DNA from: Gaeumannomyces sp. JS-464
Lineage: Eukaryota > Ascomycota > Sordariomycetes > Magnaporthales > Magnaporthaceae
Length of the DNA: 64,000 nt
Assembly (NCBI GenBank): GCA_002197995.1
Contig: NGZR01000007.1
Coordinates: forward strand, 392,399 to 456,398
Reading direction: 5' to 3'
Notes under the pieces: generated by a model
What the model saw: the letters and a program-made list of their open reading frames with translations, nothing else
Told to the model about the DNA's origin: nothing
The model's database searches: none
Made by a program: the position numbers and the translations under genes
Part shown: positions 11,346-23,148 of the stretch, in pieces
Numbering within the stretch: position 1 is the first letter of the stretch
Layout: the number at the start of each line of letters is the position of its first letter

Positions 11346-13333
11346 GGTAGAGGGCAGCCAGTTGTGTGGCGCGAAAAGGTTGTGTGATTTGGTGGGTGCG
11401 TTGGCGAGTAAGTTGTGAATCGGGGGTGGAAGCGAAAGATGGCCGCGCCTTGAACCTCAAGAGCGGCGGGAATTTATTCGGGGCAGGTTACGAAAGCACC
11501 AGACAGCCGGAGAGGGCCGCTGAGGAATGTGACGTGTGTATGGATCCAGGCGGACAGATCGGATCAACGGGAGGCAATAGGTCAATAGGGCCTGGAAGGT
11601 GAGGTACCTATGTCGGATCTGATGCAGTGTCTGTCCTATCAAAAAAGGGCTTCTCCGAGAGTCAGAGACGGCGGCTTGGTCGGAATGGTGGGTGGCGTCC
11701 CACAGAGACTTCAATGGTGCGTACCGATCTTTCCAGAACCCTTCTCTTGGTCCTGCCGATAGAGGCGCGCAACCTCGGGTGGCGGCGGAGGGAAAGGAGG
11801 GTTGTTTTGTACTGAAGAAAAGACCAACCGTTTTTCGTAAGGTGGTGGGTGTTTCTTGGGGAGGGCTGCGGTTTGGTGGGGTGTCGCAAAAATAATGCCC
11901 AACTTGGGGCAATAACAAACCGCCCCGACGTCACCTGGAACGCTCCAGCGTCGAGCCCCTGTTAGGGCCTTCGGTTCCGCAGGAGGCGACCTCGCTGATT
12001 AATCGAGCAGTCGAGAGGTCCATTCTTTGGTTGGTCGTCGTTTACCGTCCGTCGCTTTGGGTCTTCCTCGAGCAGCTTCTGTTACCTACAATTGAAGTAA
12101 CCCTTTCCATTCCCTCGGTGCAAACCCGGCATCCTCTAGTCTTCCACTGTCATCGCAGTCGCCAAGGCATGCTGAGAGTATTTAAGGGCCAGATGATAGG
12201 CACAGTTGGCCGTGTAGGTTGCGGCGGGAGGCTTGGTACCAGTATCGTCAGTGTTTGTGTCCACTCACTGCACGTTTTGACTGGCATGCACCAAGGAAAA
12301 CGGGCAGCCGGCCTCAAGCTCACAGTTTCCATGATCAATTTAAATCCATGTCTCGATATCGCCTACACTTCTGGGGAAGTGGGGATTTTCGGCTTCCGTG
12401 TTTCGACGGCGGCAACATCTCTCAGAGCTGTGGGCTTGCGCGGCTGACACAGGTAAATTGGCAGCCCGGGTCCAGGCCACACGTACAGGTGGTCCTGAAT
12501 GGATGCTGGAGCCTTCGCCGTGACCCGCCGCGTCTTTGGTCCTTGCCCATTTGCCCACGTCGCCCGGTGCCGCTCGCTAAGAGCCGGACAGCCTGTGCAG
12601 CCAGTCAGGTGGCACCCGACCCCCAAGCATGCAGCGAAAGGGCAAAAAGGCCATTAGGAGCAAACAGAAGCGAGGGTCGCAAGCTAAGGCGGGAAATCTA
12701 GATTTTCCTTGGACGTTGGGCCATTCGAACATTTTTTTTTCAACGATTTCATTTAATTTATTTTTTCCCTTCCTTTAGACCCTCGCTTTCTGCTCCTGTC
12801 CGTTGTTGGTGACTATCCGCGCACGCGAGATTCCTTGTTCGGTGGCCAGGGTTTAGGTCCAGCTAGGGTCGAGCCTCGTTGTTCTCATCGTGATCCATTT
12901 TTGCCGCCCCAGCACCTGCACCAGCGATCCCGGTCCCACACAGAGTAGGCCGCGCCGGGCTTATTGCATCCGCCATCCACCGTCCATATGCGCGGCTGAG
13001 CCCGACAGTGAATCCATCTCCCCATCCCATCCATCCGTCCCGATTACACCGCCGGCCAGCCTACCACTCCGTCCGCCATTCTTCGCCCGACGCCCACTGC
13101 CGACCTCGCATCCAGTCCATTCAGGCTTTGCGCCGAGCCGACACCGCAACACCGCCATCAGCGCACTGCGGTTTCTCTCGACACCCCGACACCGCCGCAT
13201 CCTCCCTGCCCCTCCCCGCTGGTCGTTGGGCGCGCGCACTTCCTCACATGCACCACATCCCCCGCGCTCCCTCGCCCAGTCGCAAGGGGACAGCTGATTC
13301 TTCCCCCGAAGCCGACCCGCGACGACCCTAGCG
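11346..13333. other. Intergenic: divergent region between REI1 (-) and HUL4 (+)
   Basis: About 2 kb without a supported gene. The right part (about 12900-13330) is C-rich with many CCATCC/CCGCC runs, typical of a long fungal 5' leader. ORFs here lack family motifs. Confidence 0.5.
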
Positions 13334-16300
13334 ATGACTCGTGATGTCCACCTCCGTGCCTCGGAACCTCAGGACGCAGACGATGCCGACCTGCTAGCTG
13401 GTCTCTGGGAGACGGCCGCCTTCCCGCGGCTGCCTCGTGATGCCCCCTCTGTGCTACAAGATCTAGTCGAGGACGTCGACAACCCCAGGCGGGTCTTCAC
13501 CATCCACCGCGCCAGCCGCCGCCACAACTTCCAGCTCCTTGTTCAAAAGTATATCGGCCCTGGTTTTCTCGCGATGCTATCTCTGCCGTCTGTGGTCTAT
13601 TGCTGACCCATTGTCGTCTCCCACAGGTTCGTTGTACAGTTGCGCGATGGCTGTGGCTCGCCCACCTGCGAAACTCCGATTTGCTTCAGCTTTCGCAAGC
13701 GAAGCCTAGGGCGGGTGCCTATCCGGCGCTACAACACGACCAGCGCCCGTACCATCGCCGTTTTCCTAGCCAGCCAGGACAACCCCGAGAGCGCCCTGTG
13801 CCCGTCCCTCCGGCCGCCCAAGACTGCCCCAGCCGCCCTAGAATTCTCCATTTTGCGACCAGGCGCCAGAATGGTTATGCTCGCAGCCTTCACCCAAAAG
13901 CGTATCCCGGGGCCGCTCCGAGAGACACCAGGCAAAGCCATGCCCGCGAAGGCATCCGAGAGGGAGCCACGCCGGAGAGGCCGCTCACGAAAATATGAGG
14001 GCTCGGCGGGCGCCTGCGAGGTTTACTGTGGAGGAGAAACATGTCAACAAAGACCATAGGTCTTTCGCCGCCAACATGTTTGGCACCGTCGCCTTCAAGA
14101 TGCTGGAATGGTTGACGCCTGCTAGCATGGACGAGATGTCGCGAAAGGCGCGCGAGTTCCACGGGCAACCTCCTCCAGGCCGCAGTAGAACTGTGGCCAG
14201 GGAGTCCAGATCGCCCTTGCCCAGGACGTCTCCTGATAATGAGACGGAATACGGCCCAAAGCCACTCGGTTCTGTTCCTGGCAGTTACTTGGCCGGTGTG
14301 CAAGATGGCAAACCAACTTCAACGGCTGCATCCACGTCCGTGTCGGCTGCCAACTCGACCTGCACTTCTGCGACTACGTCGTCGTCTGCATCCTCATCTT
14401 CTCCCCCGCCGTCCATCACTGGAAGACCGTCGGGCGAGCACCGGACGACCGACCCCGGCAGTGACAAATCGAAAGGGGATAAATCGGTCTCTATGAACGG
14501 CCACCCCACGCCCCAATCAAGGCCGAGCAGCCAACGTCGTAATTCGAACGCTCGCGTTCGCACATCCTCCACTGCAAAGTCAAAACGCAATCTCTCGATC
14601 GACGCTTTCCCAAGCGAACAAGGCGCAACCGACGACCTTTTTTCTTCACTCAAATCACCCCGTTTACCGAATTTGGCGCAGGAGAAGGGTTCGAGGCCAT
14701 CCTTGAAACCGGCAACCTCAGCCATCCCCAGACCCATTTCCCAGCTGTCAAACGCAGGCATCCTCGACGGAGTCCCCCTCGAGACTATGCCACCCCAAAG
14801 CCTAGTGCCACGGGGGATGTGCGGCCAAAGTTGGGTCGCGGCCAAAGCGACGGCAATGAGGGCGGCAAGGCCGATAACCACGAGCGGCTTGCTCACTCCC
14901 CCGAGCCAGTTCATCCTCGGACAGGTCATACTGCGAGGCATCGCAATCCGACGTCGACGAGGCGTTCGAGCGTGCTTACAAAGCCTTCCTTCCTCAGTCC
15001 CTCACCCGACTCAACCCAGAGATCGTGGATCTGTTCTGTGACATTCTGCAAGATGATGGCACGGCCGAGTCACACCTGTTCGAGCCGAGGTACGTCATGA
15101 GAACCGACCCGGTCAGGGAGGGCGTGTCGCACAGAACGAAGCCGCTGCAGAGGAAAATGCCTACGCCCATACCATATCCGGCGGACCTGCACTATCGCTG
15201 GATGATGTTTGTCGAGCAGACCTTCTTTTATGTACTCAGCGACCCTCGCCGGCTCATCAGGTCCTTCACGAAGAAGGGCCAGCTCTTTGACTCGCAGACT
15301 CTGTGGTACTGCATGCTGAGGATGAGCCGGGTGGCACCGACTGTCGTGATTCACAGCCTGTGGATGGCGGCCGAGGCGTTGTTCATCCCACCAAAGTCTG
15401 TTCAGTCCCTACGGTCACCCAATGCGAGGCTGTTCCCCAAGCAGGAAAACACACTGTCTGATGCAGAGGCGGGTGCGCTGCTGTCAATATGCCTACATCT
15501 CTTGATCGCCGTTGCCCCCGTGACGCTCAGGAAGGAGGAGCTACAAGACATGTCCCGCATCCGGTCGCACGGCTTAATCCTAGCCAGGACCGGCGCCGTC
15601 GCGAGGCAGTCTACCAAGCTTTGTCTGGCCTACAACGATGCCCTATCAAACGATCTAGCTATCCGACTGGCCAGGAGGCTCTTTTCGGCCATCCCAACAC
15701 GCGAATACTACAGCCAGATTGCGGCCGCGAACATAGAGTCTGAGGACGGCCAGCCAGAGGAGCACGAAATCCTCACGCCACTATTCCAGCAACTCGATTT
15801 CCTCAACGCCGACACGCTACACGGGCTTCTGTTTACTATCCAGAACCGGGCCGTGCACGAGATCCGGGCGCCCACGCTTCTCCTCGACTGGGCCAGAAAC
15901 ATCATGCTCCTAGAGTGGGATGGACAGCCCGAGGTGCCAGGGGATGGGCCTTTCGGCGGCGCCCTGGCGTTGATCAAGGCTATGTGTAAGTCTATATAGG
16001 CAAATCGGTCCTTTCTCAAAATCCACCACGGGGAAGGGTGTATCAAGTCGTTACGGCTAACATGAGAACAGATCACAAACGGCGGCTTCTGGTCCTCGCC
16101 GACGGCCAGTTCCGTGCTGACTACTTTGCGGAACGGCTCGACGAGGTCGAGGTGCCTGTATCGTGGCTGTCATTCAAGTCGAGCAAACACAGACTCCACC
16201 TGCTGGATTTCCCGTATATCTTTAGTCCATCCAAGCTGGTGTCGTACTTCCGGTCGATCAACTTCTCCCGGATGAGTCGCTCCTTCGAGGAGTCTAGCTC

Positions 16301-17575
16301 GCTGCAGGAGCGTATGAACGCCATAATCCCTCCACGAGGCAATCTCATCATCAACCCCCACCACAAGCATGTCTTGCAAGACATGTTGAAAGCCGCGTCG
16401 TCCAAGTACCTGGTCCTGAGCATTAGGCGGGACAGTGTATTGATGGACACGTTTGACCAGCTCTGGCGGAGGGAGGAGCGCGAGCTGATGCGACCCCTGA
16501 AGGTGAAGCTTGGCGAGGAAACAGGCGAGGAAGGATTTGACTCTGGAGGAGTGCAACAGGAGTTCTTCCGCATGGCCATGGCCGAGGCGCTCGACCCCGA
16601 CTTTGGGCTGTTCACGGTTGATGAGCGCACAAGGATGACTTGGTTCAATCCAGGCTCACCAGAGCCCGATTTCAAGTTTGAGCTCATCGGTCTACTTTTT
16701 TCCCTTGCCGTCTACAACGGTCTGACGCTTCCGGTAACCTTTCCTGAGGCCCTGTACTGCAAGCTCCTAGGCGAGCCCGTCACAGACCTGCACCACATCT
16801 CGGACGGCTGGCCGGACCTGGCGAGCGGCCTAACGACGCTACTCGACTGGGACGAGAAGGACGGGGCGGTTGAGGACGTGTTTGCGCGCACATACGAGTT
16901 CTCCATTTCGGTGTTTGGGGAGCCGGTCTCGCGAGAAATGAAGAGCGGCAGCGAGGCGCGGTGGCCGTCCTTCCCGAGCAAGCACGCGTTCGGCGGGGTG
17001 TCGTCGGCGAGCACGTCGGTGCCGCTCCACGAGGGCAACCCGCAGGACGCGCCGCTGGTGACGCGGGAGAACCGCAACGCGTACGTGGCCGACTACATCC
17101 GGTACCTGACGGACGTGAGCGTGCGGCCGCAGTTCGAGGCGTTCGCGCGGGGTTCCGGACGTGCCTGGGTGCCAAGGCGCTGACGCTGCTGACCCCGCGG
17201 CTGCTGCGGTCGGTGGTGGAGGGCGTGCAGGAGATCGACGTGTCGGAGCTGCGGCGGCACGCGCGCTACGTCGGGTGGGACGCGTCGCACCGGACCGTGC
17301 GCGACTTCTGGTCCATCGTGAAGAAGTTCGACGATGGCATGCGGCGCAAGCTGCTCGAGTTCGTCACGGCGTCGGACCGCGTGCCCGTCGGCGGCATGAA
17401 GAACCTGCAGTTCGTCGTGCAGCGCAACGGCGAGGAGGAGGGGGACGGCGGCCACCTGCCGACGGCTTACACGTGCTACGGCACGCTGCTGCTGCCGCAG
17501 TATCGCGACAAGGAGGTGCTGCGCGAGAGGCTGTGCATGGCGCTGGAGAACGCGCAGGGATTCGGGTTTGCGTGA
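13334..17575 (+). CDS. hul4: HUL4/UBE3A-type HECT E3 ubiquitin ligase with AZUL-like zinc finger
   Basis: A ubiquitin ligase that takes ubiquitin from E2 on a HECT cysteine. Exons are 13334-13548, 13627-15985 and 16072-17575, about 1360 residues. After about 72 residues comes an AZUL-like zinc finger: DGCGSPTC, ETPIC and, further on, ALCPSLRPP, four cysteines spaced as in UBE3A. RSFAANMFGTVAFKMLEWL and a serine/threonine-rich region follow, then a helical region and the HECT domain (GLLFSLAVYNGLTLPV onward). The catalytic Cys is in LPTAYTCYGTLLLPQY, codon near 17474. Missing single bases break the frame near 13900, 13985, 14790, 14909 and 17157; filling them gives one continuous protein. The last intron (15986-16071) joins AM to YHKRRLL. 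Orthology to HUL4 is inferred from the overall architecture. Confidence 0.88.
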
Positions 17576-17597
17576 TGGGTCGAGGCTTGAGTGTCAC

Positions 17598-17640
<43 letters not shown>

Positions 17641-18532
17641 TACAGCCCTTTCATTACTTACTTACTTTCTTCACAACATCTATGTCATCGGTTACCCTGG
17701 TTTCTGTTTTGGTTTCGGCGGCTCTTTTACCCCCAGCACGCATGTTCTGGCTAGACCTGAGAACAATCCTCCATAAACAACTGGAAGGAAAAGCCCGCCT
17801 GGGCTTGATGACGGTCCTGAAAGTCTCGGTTTGCGTTGAGTGAAACGTAGTTCCATTGTATCCAATACTGACCTGGTTTGCCTAGGCTCGAAGAGACATG
17901 TGCTATAATGGCAAATTGTTTAGGCCACCTGCTGTTGTTCTTAGATTTCTCCTATTGTTGATAGGGTTTCAACCAGTGGTGTGCGCAATGCAGCCCTTCA
18001 CTGTTAATCTTTGCCGAATATAACCGAAAGGAAACTAAACTTAACTACCCAGGCAACCACCCTTGGGTACGCTGGCTGCCTACCTAGGTAGCTAGGTTTA
18101 CAGTGGCGGTGTGTTGAACACCGCAAACTGATGAGAATATCACCGAAGGAAAAGAAGAAGAGGAAGAAAAAATAAGAACGAAGGCATGAAATGGGAAAGG
18201 GGAATGTGCCAGGTTGGGGTGCCGAGGAGAGCAGGTGCCATTGATCGTTCACAAGCAGTATTGCTTTGCGAGCCCCGATCAGGCGCGACCCTGGACGCCA
18301 AGCCGGGACTTAACTCGGACCTCGAAGAATGTCCTGACAGTTCCCGATTCCAAAACAGCCTTGAGGAAAGAAAAGACACAAGCAAAAACCACAAGTTAGT
18401 AAGGGTTGATCACACACCATAAATTTCCTCGCCGTGTTGTTGAAACATGAAAAACCACCTTCCAGCGCTTCCGTCAAATTCTTGGGTATATAGAACCCTG
18501 TTGTTGAAAAGGGAACCTAGGTAGTTGTGTGC
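17576..18532. other. Intergenic: 3' UTRs of convergent genes, with (T)38
   Basis: Sits between HUL4 (+) and the orphan gene at 18.5-20.3 kb (-). It begins with a 38-T run 25 bases after the HUL4 stop and carries two ACCTAGGTA motifs (near 18082 and 18515). No supported ORF. Confidence 0.5.
17600..17637. repeat. Homopolymer (T)38
   Basis: Uninterrupted run of 38 T just after the HUL4 stop codon, presumably inside its 3' UTR as poly-U. Length should be treated as approximate. Confidence 0.9.
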
Positions 18533-20317
18533 TCACCCTGGTTGGCCATGCACTGAACGTAATTGCCCAGACCTGCACCGCGCCCGCCAAGCACGCTTGC
18601 TTGGCGGAGTGTGTGTGCAGCTGGCTGACGACGTCCACAAGTCAAGAGTTACCCTGACGATGTGTGTCAGCAACGTGGAGGCCCCGACTGCTGTCAAGGC
18701 CCTTTGGAGACCGGCGGGCGCGGCCTCAGGACGCACCGGGAGGCTCGCTTCCGTCCTCTGGTTTTGATTGACGCCGCCGGAGGCGTAATTGTCGACCAAG
18801 GCATCGCCATAGGCAAAGCCGTAATCGACAAAGCCGTCGTCCCCGACGACGGCATCGTTGCCGGTGAAAGAATCGTTGCCGGCGAAGGGGCCGCTGCCGG
18901 TGAAGCCGCCCGATCCAGAGTATGGATCGACCATGGAGAAGTCGCCGGATGCGATGGCCGTGCCGTGGACACTCGCGCTCACGCTGCCGCCGCTCCACGG
19001 GCCTAGCACATCGCGCGGCGGCGCAGGCGCGGGATAGAGGCCCGGGGGCATTGAAACGCCTTGTACATCTTCATTTGATTAAATCTGTTGTCAGTAACTG
19101 TTCTTTTCCTTCCTCGACGCCGAGGCGTTTCTCTTGAACTGGGTTGAAACTCACCAACAGGCATGCTTCCCATGACAGGATCATAGCCCGACCTGTCAAA
19201 AAAGCCCTGGTTCTCAGGGGCAGGCTGCTCGTGTGGGAGGCTTGTCACCTCATAGCCAAGCCTGATTGCATCCTGCCTACATAAGACGAGGTCCGCCTCG
19301 CCATCAAAGGCTACAACGATGGCCTCGATCAGGTGAGTCTTGGGGTGTGTCTCCCTCTTGACCTCCATCCTGATGCAGCCAATGCCCCCGAACTGCTCCA
19401 GCCCCGGGACCATCCGCAGACTCTCACTCTTCTCGAGGAATGCTTGCGAAAGCATGCTCTGTTTGAGCCCCCGTCTGGTGTCGATGATGACCGTGCAGGC
19501 CTCATGACGTTTTCCAGACGGGGTCAGGATCCCGAGATACTTGTAGTCGGCGTCGACATTAACGGGGCTCCATGGGTGCTGCGGGGTCTGCGTCGAGGTC
19601 TGGGCTTCATGGGCCGCTCTTATCCATGGCGCCAGCCCGGGATATTGCGTGACCAAAACGTTTGGATCGAATTCCTCGGGGCTCGGGCCTGACGAGGCCT
19701 GCGGCGGCATCCCGCCGCGGGGCATTTCGTTGGAGCCGACGGCCGTCGACGCCGTTGCCATGGTCGGCAGTCCTCCGCGGTCGCTTCCCTGACCAGCCAC
19801 GGACGCCGCCCCCGAACGCTGGTCGGCGGTAGCAGGGGTGGTGGGCCCGTCGGTGTGGATGGGTCCAACGGGCTGGCTCGGGGAGGCAGGATACCAGCTG
19901 GGATGCCTGGAGACACGAGAGAAGAGCTTGATGCCCCTCCGGCGACGAGGCCCAGAGCGTGAGGGGAGCAGGAGCGAGAGGCGGGCGTGTAACCCGGCGT
20001 TTAAGGTCGGCTAAGACGGCTTCTGGCACCGTCTTTCGAGGGCGCCCTACGCGATCGGCGTCGTAGGGCAGCGGCGATGTTCTCCTCGACTTCTTGACCC
20101 TAGCAGGAGAGGTGAGGGCCCTTGATGAGCGCGAGGAGCTCGCGCTGCTAGGAGGTGGGCCAGTGACTGGGGCTGATGACGACTGTTGGGGGCACAGATG
20201 GGCCTGGTCGGGCTGGGCCGCTGGGTGCTTTTTTCGGGTCCTCCTTCTCGGCGGGTCCATGGGCGGGCACGATGCGGGACGCTTCGGGGATTCTCCGTCG
20301 AGCCAGGCGGTGCCCAT
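18533..20317 (-). CDS. Orphan protein with retropepsin-like segment
   Basis: I do not recognise a named gene. Two minus-strand exons, 19155-20317 and 18533-19059, give about 560 residues. The intron (19060-19154) has a GTGAGT donor and a perfect TTACTGAC branch, and joins MPVG to VSMPPGLYPAPAPP. The N-terminus is basic and proline/serine-rich with AT-hook-like pieces (RRRTRKK, VGRPRK), suggesting DNA or RNA contact. The middle (ACTVIIDTRRGLKQSMLSQ, then IEAIVVAFDGEADLVLCRQ) resembles retropepsin-like domains of fungal orphan proteins, with DTR where the protease has DTG. The tail is rich in Gly, Asp and Phe. The frame changes between about 19900 and 19990, so the middle of the N-terminal half is uncertain. 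A second possible start is MDPPRRRTRKK, near 20260. Activity is unlikely given the altered catalytic triad. Confidence 0.6.
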
Positions 20318-21716
20318 GATACGGGCGAGAGGGCTAGATGGGGGGGCAGGCCCCGTGTTTTATGAGACAGGAAAAGATCGAACCCTAGAAGGAGAGGGTG
20401 GTGCGAGCCTGGCCCAGGAGGACGACAACATCGGAAAGCGGTAGGTTCGGCGCGCCGTGGGATATATCAATGGGACGACGCCATCATCTTGAATGGTCAG
20501 TATAGCAGCTGTGCAGCGCTGCTATGAGCTCTGTTTGTCTACTTCTCTCCATCGCTTCATCACCCACTCCCAGGCTGCCACCTCACTGGTCTCCTACTGA
20601 GAGATGTGGACGCCTTTTCGACACGGGAAGATGCCTTTTAGCTCGGTGTGCTTCCGCAATTGGCCATCCCCTGCATATGGAATAAAACGCAGGGCTGGAC
20701 TGCATGAGGGGGGTCTGCAAGTGGACTTTCCGGTTTGGTTTGCTGGACGGGGCTCTCTGGGACAGATGCAGAAGTGCAAGATTGGCGTGCAAAAGACCAC
20801 ATTGACGAGGAGAAAGGCAGATTTGGGCCGCCCCCGATCAGGAGAGCAGGACAGACACACTTTAGAGAACTACCTACGTATGGACTCACACATGTACGCC
20901 TTTCTAGACGGGGCGCTCCCTGCGGCCTGACCTCCTTGAGCTGCACATCACAGCACCGCTGCTAGCTCCCGATGGCGGCCTTTGTTCCCCAAGACCGTCC
21001 GGGTGTTGCATTGTCCATTGTCGGGGCGTTCGCACAATGCGATGCGAACCATTCACTGTTTGTGGGTTAGAGCACCTGTCGACTCGCAGCCTGCCTCGCT
21101 AAGCTGCATGGCTTGACCTAGGCTGGCTGGACGGCCACTTGACCGGCCGCGTGTGATGCCGCCATGCATGATGGATTATTGGTGGTGTGGACCACAATGG
21201 CCACCCTTCTCCATCTCGCCCGGCTTGATAGTGCCATTGCTACCTCTGGCCCAGCTGGAAACGCCGCTTCTCTTGCTGGCTGATCGATTCGCGGCAAGGT
21301 CGCTTGCGCTGCCGCGCAACTTGTGTCTCAAATGACGCCAAAAATAGGCGGTCAAGCCGATGCTATGCCCTCGCGAAATTATCACCGGTGGTTTGGGGGC
21401 GCAAGTGCAAGAAGGGCCGATAGTCGCGGGCGGGCTATGAAGTGATATCAGTCACCGGGCAATGGATTTTGGTGTATAAGAGCGCCGCGAGTTATCCCCC
21501 AAAGTTCCATTGAGCCTCCTCTCTTCAGGCTCCCTTTGTGGCTCCTCTCGTTATGACGCAAACCTCCCGTCCTCATCTTCGTATCTCTATCGTAGAGACC
21601 ACAGATGAGCGTGAACAGCCCTTCCCTACCCCAGGTAGTACAAGACCCCTTGCGCGCTTGTCGTCTTTGCTGCAGGCGACTGACCGGCAAATCAAAGGCT
21701 CGCAAAACAGGAACTC
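20318..21716. other. Intergenic between two divergent orphan genes
   Basis: About 1.4 kb of shared upstream sequence for the orphans at 18.5-20.3 kb (-) and 21.7-22.6 kb (+). No motif-bearing ORF. A GTATAAG TATA-like stretch lies near 21473-21479. Confidence 0.45.
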
Positions 21717-22647
21717 ATGTCCCGTCACGGCCCGATCTCACCCCCCAGCTCCTACGCAAAGGACAACGATCCGAGGGCCACACCCTTTCGTCGACACCGG
21801 ACCGAGCCCCATCGCGGGGCCATTGCCGGACCGAATCGAGACACTTTGTACTCGCCGACACTGTCGTCGCGACATGCATTTGAAGACAGCATCTCTGCCA
21901 CGAGCGGATATGGGGACGGCACGGCCAGCAGCTCGGGTCGGCAGGACGAGAGCACCGCGGATCTGGAATCCGACCCGGAGCCCTGCCAAGACCATACGGG
22001 CCCAATGGGGCGGGACAATGCAGACTCGACTCGACTCGACAATACAGGCTCCCCGAGGAGCGGCAACGCAGACCCCGCTAGAGTACACAACGCAGACCCT
22101 ATTTGGAACGAGAGAGCGGCTGCTACTGTCACTTGCGATCGCCCCGATGAACTGGAATACCAGCTGCGGTTCAGCAAGGAGATCGAGGCCTGGCTCTCGG
22201 ACCTGGAGCGCCGTGCGGCCCAGAACACAAACGTCTACCTCCGGGACGGCGTCACCCCCAACCCTGCGCGCGCGCCCTACGTGTCACTCCACGTTGGCGC
22301 AGCCACTGGCGGGAAGCCGAGCCAGAGCTCAAGCGCTGGCGAGCCCGAGCCATTCTGGAAGTGGTCAATCCTTCTCCAGCGCTGGATCCACGAGGACAGC
22401 GCCGCCGGCACTCTCCTCATCTGCCCCAAGCAGCGAATCCATTAGCGTGACCCACGTAAGAGTCCAAGACGGGGTCAAATTTTCCATTACCATTGATAAT
22501 ACCCGTCGTTTCCTTGCCGTTTCCCAACTCATCTCTGACTTGAAGACGGATGAAAAGCAGGCCTTCAGGCGGGCAGCCATCTCCATGATCGTCGGGAACG
22601 CACAGGACGCGGCTCGATTGGTATTACACTGCATTCGCCCGCCCTAG
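21717..22647 (+). CDS. Orphan hypothetical protein
   Basis: Not recognised. ATG 21717 opens a frame beginning MSRHGPISPPSSYAKDN. It is rich in Ser, Asp, Arg and Pro, and contains a charged helical stretch around DELEYQLRFSKEIEAWLSD. Near 22340-22380 the natural-looking sequence moves to another frame, which carries SSESISVTHVRVQDG, ITIDNTRRFLAVSQLIS and a helical end to the stop at 22647. A one-base error or a very small intron would explain this; about 310 residues result. The alternative frame starting at 21538 is open throughout, but its upstream half has the Arg/Ser-rich look of a shadow frame. No signal peptide or membrane segment is visible. Function is unknown. Confidence 0.5.
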
Positions 22648-23148
22648 GAGCACAACATGAGCGGGGAATAGCATGCACGACCGATTAGGTTCCGATAAAA
22701 ACGACTGGGTTAAAATATGGAAGGTGGAACATGAATAGAGTGAACAGGGTCGAGAATAGACCACAGGTGAGAGACGAGACTATTGGGTTCAATAATATAG
22801 CCGTGGGTGAAAAAAAGGGGCTTGTCCTTGAAATAGGCGGGACCGAATCCCAATATACTGCGCGCCTGCTATCAGCTACCAATCCACCATCAGATTCGCA
22901 ATGATCTTCCATTTGATTTAAGGTATCATGAGTGACTAGCATAAAATGGGAAACCTCATCATATCCATTTGTTCCCGAAACTCCAAACATGCCCAGTGAT
23001 GACAAAACAAGACAGAAAACGAACGGAAAGGAAAATCCAAGGGGAGTCATCATCTCGGTCGAGGTAAAGAAAGCCAACCATGCCCGGCGGTTAAACAAAC
23101 GAAGCCCCTTGAGAGATAAATTCTAGGCGACTTTGATTCCCAAGCCAT
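22648..23148. other. Intergenic, convergent 3' regions
   Basis: Lies between the orphan gene (+) and YSC84 (-). A 137-codon minus-strand ORF (22685-23098) is present but hydrophobic without family features; I treat it as chance. Confidence 0.4.

Noticed and set aside
20340..20400. Possible tRNA T-arm (GGTTCGATC on the minus strand)
   Set aside because: No matching T stem, acceptor stem or anticodon arm around it.
21538..22647. Continuous 369-codon frame as the full orphan protein
   Set aside because: Its first two thirds are Arg/Ser/Thr-rich in the way of an off-frame reading, while the other frame from 21717 gives balanced, helical-looking sequence; only its last third was kept.
22685..23098. 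137-codon minus-strand ORF between two convergent genes
   Set aside because: Hydrophobic but without recognisable domain, and it fills what should be 3' UTR; possible but not supported.
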